Shown here: piece by piece, positions 1 to 5,564 of the stretch
Layout of the letters: each line of letters starts with the position of its first letter
Numbering within the stretch: the stretch's first letter is position 1
Assembly (NCBI GenBank): GCA_050731755.1
Contig: JBOHPP010000259.1
Location: 1 to 5,874 of the forward strand
Direction of reading: 5' to 3'
DNA from: JBOHPP01 sp050731755
Lineage (GTDB): Bacteria; Methylomirabilota; Methylomirabilia; Rokubacteriales; CSP1-6
DNA: 5,874 nt
The notes under the pieces: model-generated
Told to the model about the DNA's origin: nothing
What the model saw: the letters and a program-made list of their open reading frames with translations, nothing else
Database searches by the model: none
Position numbers and translations under genes: made by a program

Positions 1-401
1 AGGTTCGGGCCGAGCACTCGTCGGAGGTCACCGTCATCGATCCGGCGACCAAGAAGAGCACCACCTATCCGGGCGGCGAGCCCGCCGGGTTCGTCATCGA
101 GTTCGAGAACGGCTTCAAGCTCTACCATATGGGCGATACGGGGCTCTTCGGCGACATGCGGCTCATCGGCGAGTACTACAAGCCCGACCTCATCATGGTC
201 CCCATCGGCGGTCACTTCGTGATGGATCCGCGCGATGCCGCCTACGCCACCCGCGAGCTGCTCAAGCCGCGGTACGCGATTCCCTTCCACTACGGGACGT
301 TCCCGGTGCTGCGCGGCACGCCGCAGGAGTATCAGCAGTTCATGGGACAGACCACGACGCAGGTGTTCCCGATCAACCCGGGGGACCGGCTCACCTTCTA
401 G
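1..401 (+). CDS. UPF0173-family metal-dependent hydrolase (metallo-beta-lactamase fold), 3' part
   Basis: The gene is open from the left edge (frame starts at base 3) and ends at TAG 399-401, leaving 132 residues. UPF0173 proteins are usually about 225-230 residues, so roughly the first 95, including the HxHxDH metal motif, lie outside the window. Visible signatures are AEHSS (His codon 15-17), GGEPAGFVIEFE, the metal-ligand Asp in HMGDTGLFGD (codon 135-137), PIGGHFVMDPRDAA (His 213-215) and IPFHYGTFP (His 288-290). The last is the terminal metal-binding His of this family. The family is a cytosolic zinc-type hydrolase related to YtkL and UlaG-like proteins; its physiological substrate is not established. 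It converges on the S4-domain gene with a strong hairpin between them. The family call is secure; the substrate is unknown. Confidence 0.93.
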   Translation, partial: VRAEHSSEVTVIDPATKKSTTYPGGEPAGFVIEFENGFKLYHMGDTGLFGDMRLIGEYYKPDLIMVPIGGHFVMDPRDAAYATRELLKPRYAIPFHYGTFPVLRGTPQEYQQFMGQTTTQVFPINPGDRLTF

Positions 402-429
402 GAATCGGAGGGGGCCTCGACGGCGCCAT

Positions 430-468
430 GAGGTTTGGAGGGGGCAGCGGCCGCCCCCTCCAAACCTC
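430..468. terminator. Perfect 16-bp inverted repeat between convergent genes, likely bidirectional terminator
   Basis: Bases 430-445 pair perfectly with 453-468, leaving a 7-base loop (446-452, AGCGGCC). The stem begins G-AGGTTTGGAGGGGGC. It sits in the 72-base gap between the stop codons of two convergent genes (401 and 474), the usual place for a shared transcription terminator. Neither side has a T tract, so it is not a canonical intrinsic terminator. It may instead stall polymerase, protect 3' ends, or be a dispersed palindromic repeat. Confidence 0.6.
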
Positions 469-473
469 CCCGG

Positions 474-830
474 TCACCAGCCGCGCAGACGCTCGATCTG
501 GCGGCGCTCGCGCTTGGTCGGTCGCCCGGCCCCGGGTGGCCGATATGGGGGCGCCGGCTTGCGCAGGCGTGGAGGCTCAGGCGGCGTGAGGTCTTCCCAG
601 AGGCCGCGCGCCGCGGTCCCCGAGCCGCGCCGCTCGTCGAGGGCCAGCACCCGGGCGATCCGGCGGCGTCCCTGGAGCAGCGTCACCGTGATGAGGTCGC
701 CAGGGCGCACCGGCTTGGCCGGCCTCGCGCCCTCGTTGTTGACGTCCACCTTGCCCCCTGCGCACGCCTGCGTGGCCAGGCCGCGCGTCTTGTAGAACCT
801 GGCGACCCACAGCCACTTGTCGATTCGCAT
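474..830 (-). CDS. S4-domain RNA-binding protein, Hsp15/HslR-like
   Basis: This is a 118-residue basic protein if started at ATG 828-830. The N-terminus, MRIDKWLWVARFYKTR (1-16), is the hallmark opening of the Hsp15 branch of the S4 RNA-binding fold. It is followed by LATQACAGGKVDVNNEGARP (18-37) and RPGDLITVTLLQGRR, which complete the S4 module. The tail is Pro/Arg-rich and ends in a basic stretch, GRPTKRERRQIERLRGW. E. coli Hsp15 binds stalled 50S subunits carrying nascent-chain tRNA; that role is inferred here from family membership. An in-frame GTG at 849-851 would add seven residues (MTDARAS). I prefer ATG 830 because it gives the typical family N-terminus and because a TATGAT box at 863-868 would leave almost no leader for the GTG. 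Neither start has a clear Shine-Dalgarno sequence. Confidence 0.9.
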   Translation of the reverse strand: MRIDKWLWVARFYKTRGLATQACAGGKVDVNNEGARPAKPVRPGDLITVTLLQGRRRIARVLALDERRGSGTAARGLWEDLTPPEPPRLRKPAPPYRPPGAGRPTKRERRQIERLRGW

Positions 831-861
831 CGATGCCCGAGCGTCGGTCACGGCGCGACGG

Positions 862-868
862 TATCATA
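862..868. promoter_or_regulatory. A+T-rich candidate -10 region between divergent genes
   Basis: In a very G+C-rich context, bases 861-869 (gtatcatag) stand out. The minus strand reads TATGAT at 868-863, one base from the TATAAT consensus, about 33 bases before the S4-gene ATG at 830. The plus strand reads TATCAT at 862-867, upstream of the small ORF at 878. No convincing -35 hexamer is visible at 16-18 bases on either side, so this is a weak candidate for a compact divergent promoter. Confidence 0.25.
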
Positions 869-877
869 GGGCGTGCA

Positions 878-934
878 ATGGCCGACGATCCCTCCTGGAA
901 ATCGGAAGTCGACGAGCTCCAACGGCGTCCATGA
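878..934 (+). CDS. 18-codon small ORF coupled to the DUF3047 gene (leader peptide or gene remnant)
   Basis: ATG 878-880 opens an 18-residue frame, MADDPSWKSEVDELQRRP, closed by TGA 932-934. An AGGG at 868-871 lies six bases before the ATG, a plausible ribosome-binding site. Its TGA overlaps the ATG of the next gene in an ATGA junction, the same arrangement used at the following gene junction (1611-1614). The DUF3047 start itself has no visible ribosome-binding site, so this ORF may deliver ribosomes to it. From memory, the peptide also resembles the opening W-x-x-E-x-x-E-L-x-x-R-R segment of biotin-dependent acyl-CoA carboxylase carboxyltransferase subunits, so it could be a remnant of such a gene. 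It is short enough to be chance. Confidence 0.35.
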   Translation: MADDPSWKSEVDELQRRP

Positions 935-1614
935 GCCCCGCTGCCCGCCGCACCGTCCGTCCGCTGGCCCTGGCCATGCTCCTGAGCGCGGCAGCCGCCT
1001 GGGGGGCCGACCGCGTCGTCATCGAGGATTGGTCGGAATACCCCGCCGGCACGAAGGGCATCCCGCCGGGCTGGCAGGGCCAGAACTGGGGGAGCCCGGC
1101 CTACGATCTCACCGTGGTGGACAGCGACAGCCAGCGTGCGCTCCACCTCAAGAGCCGTAACGAGGGATCCACGATCAGCAAAGAGATCAAGGGAGTCTCT
1201 CTGAAGGAGACGCCGGTCCTGGAGTGGCGGTGGAAAGCGGTCTCACTGCCCACGGGCGGCAACTCGTGTAAGAAGCAAGCCGACGATCAGGCGGCGCAAG
1301 TCTACGTCACCTGGCCGCGCTTTCCCGTGGCCGTCCGCTCTCGCATCATCGGCTACGTGTGGGACACTACGGCCCCCGTCGGTACTGTGTGCAAGAGTGA
1401 GAAGACCGGGATGGTGACCTACATCGTCGTGCGCTCGGGTCCGAACGACCTTGGCAAATGGCTCACCGAGAAGCGGGACGTGCGCGCCGACTTCAAGAAG
1501 GTCTACGGCGAGGAGCCCGACGACCCTGGCGCGATCTCCGTCTCCATCGACACCAACGACACGCGGGCCACCGCCGAGGCGTTCGTCGGGCCGATCGTGT
1601 TCCGCAAGCCATGA
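931..1614 (+). CDS. Secreted DUF3047 domain-containing protein
   Basis: The protein has 227 residues from ATG 931-933. An Arg-containing n-region (RRTVR, 6-10) and a hydrophobic core (LALAMLLSAAAAWG, 12-25) form a signal peptide, with cleavage likely around WGA|D at residue 26. The mature protein begins VVIEDWSEYPAG and carries the DUF3047-type core: GWQGQNWG, LHLKSR, then LEWRWKA (97-103), then DDQAAQVYVTWP (118-129), and a C-terminal ISVSIDTNDT near the end. Two cysteines, C113 and C154, are the only ones in the mature chain and could form a disulfide in the envelope. DUF3047 has no established function; the strand-rich pattern suggests a beta-sandwich, possibly carbohydrate-binding-like (inference). 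The frame stays open upstream to 817, but the residues before 931 look non-coding. The stop overlaps the next gene's ATG, so co-translation is likely. Confidence 0.88.
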   Translation: MSPAARRTVRPLALAMLLSAAAAWGADRVVIEDWSEYPAGTKGIPPGWQGQNWGSPAYDLTVVDSDSQRALHLKSRNEGSTISKEIKGVSLKETPVLEWRWKAVSLPTGGNSCKKQADDQAAQVYVTWPRFPVAVRSRIIGYVWDTTAPVGTVCKSEKTGMVTYIVVRSGPNDLGKWLTEKRDVRADFKKVYGEEPDDPGAISVSIDTNDTRATAEAFVGPIVFRKP

Positions 1615-2264
1615 GCGATCCCCGCGAATTCGTCCGGATCCTGGCCGAGGAGAACGCGCGCTTCTGGGCGGATCGCGACGTCCGGCTCGATCCCGGCGCG
1701 CCGCCCGCCGTGCGGCTCAGCCAGATTCGCTACCGCATGCGCCAGGGCGTGTATAACGAGCTCCGCTCGGCGGAGCTGCTGGCTGCCTGGATCCCCTACA
1801 CGCCCGAGCCCGAGATCCGTGAGCTGTTGGTGGGCCAGCTCGACGATGAGCACCGGCACTGGCAGCTCCTGCGCCGGAGGCTCCGCGCCCTCGGCGAGGA
1901 GCCTGATGCCTACCGGCCGCTTCCCGAGTGGGAAGCCCTCTTCGACTGGCTGATCGCCGCCCGTTCGCGTCCCACCCTCGAGCGGTTGGCCATGTTCCAG
2001 TTCGCCGGCGAGACGCAGTCCTGCGCAGGCTTCGAGGCCCTGGTGCGCCTGGCCCGCGACGTGGACGCCGAGACCGCCGACCTCTATGCCGTGGAGATCC
2101 TGCCCGACGAGTATCGCCACGCCGCCATCGGCCGGCGCGCCCTGCACCTGCTGGCCGACACGCCGGCTCACCAGGAAGCGGCGCGGGCCGCCTGTGGCGG
2201 GATGAACGCCCGTGTCTTCGCCGCCTACCGCGCCCATCGGGCCCGCGCCGACCACGGCGCCTAG
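1611..2264 (+). CDS. Ferritin-like diiron protein of unknown function
   Basis: The protein has 217 residues from ATG 1611-1613, whose ATGA overlaps the DUF3047 stop; no ribosome-binding site is visible, which fits translational coupling. It is predicted to be all-helical and has the two-fold diiron pattern E...ExxH: E55 (SAELLAAW) with E80-x-x-H83 (DDEHRHW), and E134 (AGETQS) with E167-x-x-H170 (PDEYRHA). Four Glu and two His in this spacing are the ligand set of ferritin-like carboxylate-bridged diiron proteins (rubrerythrin, ferritin and diiron oxidase groups). There is no signal peptide, so it is expected in the cytoplasm, unlike its exported partner. There is no rubredoxin domain. Activity could be oxidase, oxygenase, peroxide reduction or iron handling; the sequence does not decide. 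It ends 10 bases from the stop of the convergent cobC. Confidence 0.8.
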   Translation: MSDPREFVRILAEENARFWADRDVRLDPGAPPAVRLSQIRYRMRQGVYNELRSAELLAAWIPYTPEPEIRELLVGQLDDEHRHWQLLRRRLRALGEEPDAYRPLPEWEALFDWLIAARSRPTLERLAMFQFAGETQSCAGFEALVRLARDVDAETADLYAVEILPDEYRHAAIGRRALHLLADTPAHQEAARAACGGMNARVFAAYRAHRARADHGA

Positions 2265-2278
2265 TGGGGCCGGACTAG
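2261..2278. repeat. Short inverted repeat spanning both convergent stop codons
   Basis: CTAGT at 2261-2265 and ACTAG at 2274-2278 are inverted copies around GGGGCCGG. The left copy contains the TAG stop of the diiron gene and the right copy contains, on the opposite strand, the TAG stop of cobC. A 5-bp stem is too short to call a terminator. Confidence 0.3.
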
Positions 2279-2886
2279 AGCATCGGGCTCTCGTTCAGCC
2301 GACGCAGCCGCCACCGTCCCTCCGCGCGCTCGAGCACGCTGAGCGCCGCGTAGTCCTGGCCGAAGGTCAGGAGCCGGCCGAGGGGCAGGCCGAGCGCACG
2401 GCAGAGCACCACACGGTTGGTTCCGCCGTGCGCCACGACGGCAACCGAGCGGCCGGCATGCGCGGTGACGAGCGCCTCGAATACCGGCCAGGCTCGTTCG
2501 GCGAGATCGCGGACGCTCTCGCCCTCGGGGAAGGGGAACTCCCCGATGCGGGCCATCCATTCGGCGAAGGCGGTTGGCTCGCGGCCGGCGATCTCCGCGG
2601 CGCTCAGCCCGTCCCAGCGCCCCATGTCCATCTCGCGCAGCGCGCGGATGACCCCAGGTCTGAGCCCGTGCGGGGCGGCGACGATTTCGGCCGTGCGCCG
2701 GGCGCGTGCGAGATCGCTGGTGAACACAGCAGCCAGCGGCGTCGCCCGGAGCCGTGAAGCCTGGGCCGCGGACTGTCGCTCGCCCAACGGGGAGAGAGGC
2801 ATGTCGAGGTGTCCGATGAAACGCCGCTCCCCCAGCGCCACGTCGCCGTGGCGGAGCAGATACACTACCGTCCGGTGTGGATCCAC
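2275..2886 (-). CDS. cobC: Histidine phosphatase, probable alpha-ribazole phosphatase CobC
   Basis: The protein has 203 residues of the histidine phosphatase (phosphoglycerate mutase-like) superfamily. Catalytic residues are visible: LLRHGD with the phospho-accepting H13 and R12, TSDLARARRTAE with R63, REMDMGRWDG with the proton-donor E85, and VAHGGTNR with H153. Length and the EMDxGxWxG segment are typical of CobC, which dephosphorylates alpha-ribazole 5'-phosphate or adenosylcobalamin 5'-phosphate (EC 3.1.3.73). The assignment to CobC within this broad superfamily rests mainly on its place directly after, and overlapping, cobS. The start is GTG 2884-2886, inside the end of cobS (22-base overlap). 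An alternative GTG at 2863-2865 overlaps the cobS TAG by one base and would leave five residues before RHG, also acceptable for the family. Neither has a clear ribosome-binding site. Confidence 0.87.
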   Translation of the reverse strand: MDPHRTVVYLLRHGDVALGERRFIGHLDMPLSPLGERQSAAQASRLRATPLAAVFTSDLARARRTAEIVAAPHGLRPGVIRALREMDMGRWDGLSAAEIAGREPTAFAEWMARIGEFPFPEGESVRDLAERAWPVFEALVTAHAGRSVAVVAHGGTNRVVLCRALGLPLGRLLTFGQDYAALSVLERAEGRWRLRRLNESPML

Positions 2887-3608
2887 ACCGAGATCACAAG
2901 GAGCGCCACCAACTCTGCCGCCTCCACGCCCGCGCCCAGTACGTCACCGGTGATTCCGCCGATCCGCAGGGTGAAGAACCGGCCGATCCCCAGGGCCACC
3001 AAGCAGGCCACGGCCAAAGCAACCAGTCCGCTGGGCCCCAGCGCCAGACCGGCGAGGACCCCGGCGGTGCCCAGCGCCACCGGCAGGGCCCACTTCTGCA
3101 CCGAGCGCCCAAAGATGGCACCCTGCCCGCCGGGCCGCGCGGAGGGGAAGCACCAGGCAAGCAGGGCCGGGGTAGCCCGCCCGATGGCCGGCACCGCCAG
3201 GAGCGCGCGCCAGCGCCACGCCGGCCCCAGCTCGGCCACGGCGGCGATCTCGAGGAGAAGAAACAGGATGAGCCCGACGGCGCCGAACACGCCGATGCGG
3301 CTGTCACTCATGATGCGGAGACGCTGCTCGGCGTCGACTCCCGACAGACCGTCCAGGCAGTCCGCGAGGCCGTCGAGGTGGAGCCCCCCGGTGAGCAGCT
3401 TCCACACCGTCACGGTGAGCAGCGCGGCGAGCAGGGCGGGAAATAGCGCGCCGGTGACCATTTCGGTCAGGGCCAGCACCCCACCCATGCCGAGCCCGAC
3501 GACCGGGAACCAGGGCGCCGCGCGGCCGAGCGCGCCCGGGTCGTGGACCGCCCCACTGCCCAGCGGCACGATGGTCAAGTGCCGCGCAGCCAGGAGGAGG
3601 CCCCTCAC
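2865..3608 (-). CDS. cobS: Adenosylcobinamide-GDP ribazoletransferase CobS
   Basis: This is a 247-residue polytopic membrane protein, normal length for CobS (EC 2.7.8.26). CobS joins adenosylcobinamide-GDP to alpha-ribazole (phosphate) to make adenosylcobalamin (phosphate), at the cytoplasmic membrane. Diagnostic motifs are RHLTIVPLG (9-17), the acidic metal-binding motif GGLHLDGLADCLDGL (74-88; D79, D83, D86), MSDSRIGVFGA (100-110), AIGRATP, and RIGGITGDVLGAGVE near the C-terminus. Roughly six to seven hydrophobic segments separate them. The start is GTG 3606-3608; there is no clear ribosome-binding site. It is the first gene of a cobS-cobC pair transcribed away from pckG. The usual partners cobU/cobP and cobT are not adjacent in this window. 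Confidence 0.95.
   Translation of the reverse strand: MRGLLLAARHLTIVPLGSGAVHDPGALGRAAPWFPVVGLGMGGVLALTEMVTGALFPALLAALLTVTVWKLLTGGLHLDGLADCLDGLSGVDAEQRLRIMSDSRIGVFGAVGLILFLLLEIAAVAELGPAWRWRALLAVPAIGRATPALLAWCFPSARPGGQGAIFGRSVQKWALPVALGTAGVLAGLALGPSGLVALAVACLVALGIGRFFTLRIGGITGDVLGAGVEAAELVALLVISVWIHTGR
2873..2890. repeat. Perfect 18-bp palindrome at the cobS/cobC overlap
   Basis: CGGTGTGGATCCACACCG reads identically on both strands, centred between 2881 and 2882, and contains the proposed GTG start of cobC (2884-2886). It encodes VWIHTG of the CobS C-terminus in one frame. In RNA it could fold back on itself only with a tight loop, so it could alternatively be a dimeric protein-binding site or a coincidence of codon use. 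Confidence 0.45.
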
Positions 3609-3729
3609 GGCGCGGATGCTAGCACGTTCCGCTTGACGTCCGACGCGGGAGCACGCACGCTAGGTTTGATCGGGGCGGCTGGCGGGCCGCACTGACAACT
3701 CACCGCTTTCTGCACGACGAGGGATACGC
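3609..3729. other. Divergent intergenic region between cobS and pckG
   Basis: These 121 bases must hold the promoters of both divergent units. I see a TTGACG at 3633-3638 on the plus strand but no acceptable -10 at 16-18 bases, and a TAGCAT on the minus strand close before cobS without a good -35. There is no cobalamin-riboswitch-like box. GCTAG occurs twice (3618-3622 and 3659-3663). Nothing here can be assigned with confidence. Confidence 0.4.
3719..3723 (+). promoter_or_regulatory. Ribosome-binding site of pckG
   Basis: GAGGG lies six bases before ATG 3730, the only good Shine-Dalgarno match in front of an annotated start in this window. It fixes the pckG start. Confidence 0.7.
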
Positions 3730-5472
3730 ATGAGCGTGACCAGCGTGGTCGAAACGTGGGTGGAGGAGGCCGCAGCGCTCACCCAGCCCTCCCGGGTCAT
3801 CTGGTGCGATGGCTCCAAGGCCGAGTACGACGGGCTCATCGAGGCGATGCTCCAGGACACCACCCTGCTGCCGCTCAACGCCCGCACCTATCCCAACTGC
3901 TATCTGCACCGGAGCCATCCCCAGGACGTCGCCCGCACGGAGCAGCTGACCTTCATCTGCACGCGCGACCGTGATGGAGCGGGCCCCACCAATAACTGGA
4001 TGGCTCCGGCCGACGCCAAGAGCAAGGCCGGGACCTGGCTCCGGGGAGCCATGCAGGGTCGGACCATGTACGTGATCCCCTATCTCATGGGCCCGGCCGG
4101 CTCGCCCATGAGCCGCGTGGGGGTGATGGTCACCGACAGCCCGTACGTCGTGGTCAGCATGTATCTGATGACGCGCGTGGGGCAGGTGGCGATCCAGCGC
4201 ATGCGCAGCGACGACGACTTCGTCGCCGGGCTGCATTCGCTGGGCGATCTGTCCCCCGAGCGGCGGCTGATCCTGCACTTTCCCGAGGAGAAGCTCATCT
4301 GGAGCGTGGGCTCGGGCTACGGCGGCAACGCGCTCCTCGGCAAGAAGTGCCACGCCCTGCGCATCGCCTCGTGGCAGGCCCAGCAGGAGGGCTGGCTGGC
4401 CGAGCACATGTTGATCCTCGGCGTCGAAGACCCCGAGGGCCGGGTCACCTACCTCGCCGCGGCCATGCCGAGCGCCTCGGGCAAGACCAACCTTGCCATG
4501 GTGGTCTCGCATCTGCCGGGATGGCGGGTCTGGACAGTGGGGGACGACATCGCCTGGATGTGGGTGGACCAGACCGGGCAGCTTCGGGCCGTCAACCCCG
4601 AGCGCGGCTTTTTCGGGGTGGCCCCGAACACCAGCCCGAAGACGAACCCCAATGGGACGGCGATGGTGCGCGCGAATACGATCTTCACCAACGTGGCGCT
4701 CACCCCGGACGCCGAGCCATGGTGGGAGGGGCTGACCCCGGAGCCACCGCGCGGGCTCATCGACTGGCAGGGCCGGCCGTGGCAGCCGGGCAGCGGACCG
4801 GCCGCTCATCCCAACTCGCGGTTCACCGTGCTCGCCCAGCAGTGCCCCTCCATCGCGCCCAACTGGGAGGATCCACAGGGCGTGCCCATCTCCGGGCTCA
4901 TCTTCGGCTCGCGGCGCTCGGGTGTGATCCCGCTCGTGTTCGAAGCCTTCGACTGGACGCATGGCGTCTTCCTCGGCTCCGCCATGAGCACCGAGACCAC
5001 GGCTGCCATCACCGGCCAAGTCGGCGTCGTGCGTCGCGACCCTATGGCAATGCTGCCGTTCTGCGGTTACAACATGGCGGACTACTTCGCCCACTGGCTG
5101 GCGATGGGTCCTCGACTGCGCCGGCCGCCCCACATCTTCCGAGTGAACTGGTTCCGGCGCGGCGCGGATGGGCGCTTCCTCTGGCCGGGCTACAGCGAGA
5201 ACGTCCGGGTGCTGAAGTGGATGGTCGAGCGGATCCGCGGCACGGCCCGGGCGGAGGAGGTCCCGGTCGGTTGGGTGCCGGCTCCCGGGGCGCTGGATAC
5301 CAGCGGGCTCGAGGTCACGCCAGGGCAATTGCGTGAAGCGCTTCGGTGCGACGCCGGGGAGTGGCTGAGCGCCCTGGACGACCTGGGCCAGTTCTACCAG
5401 GGCTTCGGATCGCGCCTGCCCGCGCCGATCGCAGCGGCGCTGGCCGAGACCCGGCGCCGCTTCGGCGGTTAA
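3730..5472 (+). CDS. pckG: Phosphoenolpyruvate carboxykinase (GTP)
   Basis: The protein has 580 residues, slightly shorter than the usual 600-620, and is a cytoplasmic enzyme. It interconverts oxaloacetate + GTP with phosphoenolpyruvate + GDP + CO2 (EC 4.1.1.32), the entry step of gluconeogenesis and in some bacteria an anaplerotic step. Motifs appear in the expected order: GRTMYVIPYLMGP, TDSPYVV, GSGYGGNALLGKKC with Mn-ligand K206, WLAEHMLILG with H226, the P-loop PSASGKTN (247-254), VGDDIAWM with D273, NPERGFFGVAPNTS, GLIFGSRRSGVIPLV, DPMAMLPFCGYNMADY (mobile-lid and nucleotide-site region), and VNWFRRGADGRFLWPGYSEN. The reactive cysteine of the usual PSACGKTN loop is serine here (S250, TCG at 4477-4479). 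The start is supported by a GAGGG site. It is monocistronic, with a hairpin five bases after the TAA. Confidence 0.97.
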   Translation: MSVTSVVETWVEEAAALTQPSRVIWCDGSKAEYDGLIEAMLQDTTLLPLNARTYPNCYLHRSHPQDVARTEQLTFICTRDRDGAGPTNNWMAPADAKSKAGTWLRGAMQGRTMYVIPYLMGPAGSPMSRVGVMVTDSPYVVVSMYLMTRVGQVAIQRMRSDDDFVAGLHSLGDLSPERRLILHFPEEKLIWSVGSGYGGNALLGKKCHALRIASWQAQQEGWLAEHMLILGVEDPEGRVTYLAAAMPSASGKTNLAMVVSHLPGWRVWTVGDDIAWMWVDQTGQLRAVNPERGFFGVAPNTSPKTNPNGTAMVRANTIFTNVALTPDAEPWWEGLTPEPPRGLIDWQGRPWQPGSGPAAHPNSRFTVLAQQCPSIAPNWEDPQGVPISGLIFGSRRSGVIPLVFEAFDWTHGVFLGSAMSTETTAAITGQVGVVRRDPMAMLPFCGYNMADYFAHWLAMGPRLRRPPHIFRVNWFRRGADGRFLWPGYSENVRVLKWMVERIRGTARAEEVPVGWVPAPGALDTSGLEVTPGQLREALRCDAGEWLSALDDLGQFYQGFGSRLPAPIAAALAETRRRFGG

Positions 5473-5476
5473 CGAC

Positions 5477-5503
5477 ATGGGGGGCCCCGACATGCCCCCC
5501 CAT
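5477..5503. terminator. Hairpin between convergent pckG and GNAT genes, likely terminator
   Basis: ATGGGGGG at 5477-5484 pairs with CCCCCCAT at 5496-5503 around an 11-base loop, starting five bases after the pckG TAA. Position between two convergent stop codons supports a bidirectional terminator role. There is no T tract on either side, as with the hairpin at 430-468. Confidence 0.55.
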
Positions 5504-5564
5504 ACCCCCACCGCCCGGAGCGCCCCGGCGAAGCCGTGGCGCTCTTCGACATGCCGACAGGCTC

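Noticed and set aside
235..869. Overlapping plus-strand open frames covering the S4-domain gene and the end of the UPF0173 gene
   Set aside because: Arg/Pro-rich low-complexity translations in the wrong frame, overlapping two genes with clear family motifs.
817..930. Upstream extension of the DUF3047 gene to ATG 817
   Set aside because: It would place 38 unrelated residues before a clear signal peptide and overlap the S4 gene start; ATG 931 gives a normal exported protein.
1503..2255. 250-residue minus-strand frame opposite the diiron gene
   Set aside because: Antisense shadow with no family motif; the plus strand carries the diiron ligand pattern and coupled start.
2809..3636. 275-residue plus-strand frame opposite cobS
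   Set aside because: Ser/Pro/Arg/Ala-rich shadow; the minus strand encodes unmistakable CobS motifs.
3633..3638. TTGACG as a -35 element for pckG
   Set aside because: No -10-like hexamer is present 15-19 bases downstream, so it cannot be called a promoter.
3609..3729. Cobalamin riboswitch upstream of cobS
   Set aside because: The region is short and lacks a recognisable B12-box-like core on the minus strand; only a covariance search could overturn this.
3700..5511. 603-residue open frame on the minus strand, longer than pckG itself
   Set aside because: It is fully antisense to a certain pckG gene. Its composition (rich in G, R, A, P, H) and lack of recognisable motifs are what the codon bias of a high-GC gene produces on the opposite strand.
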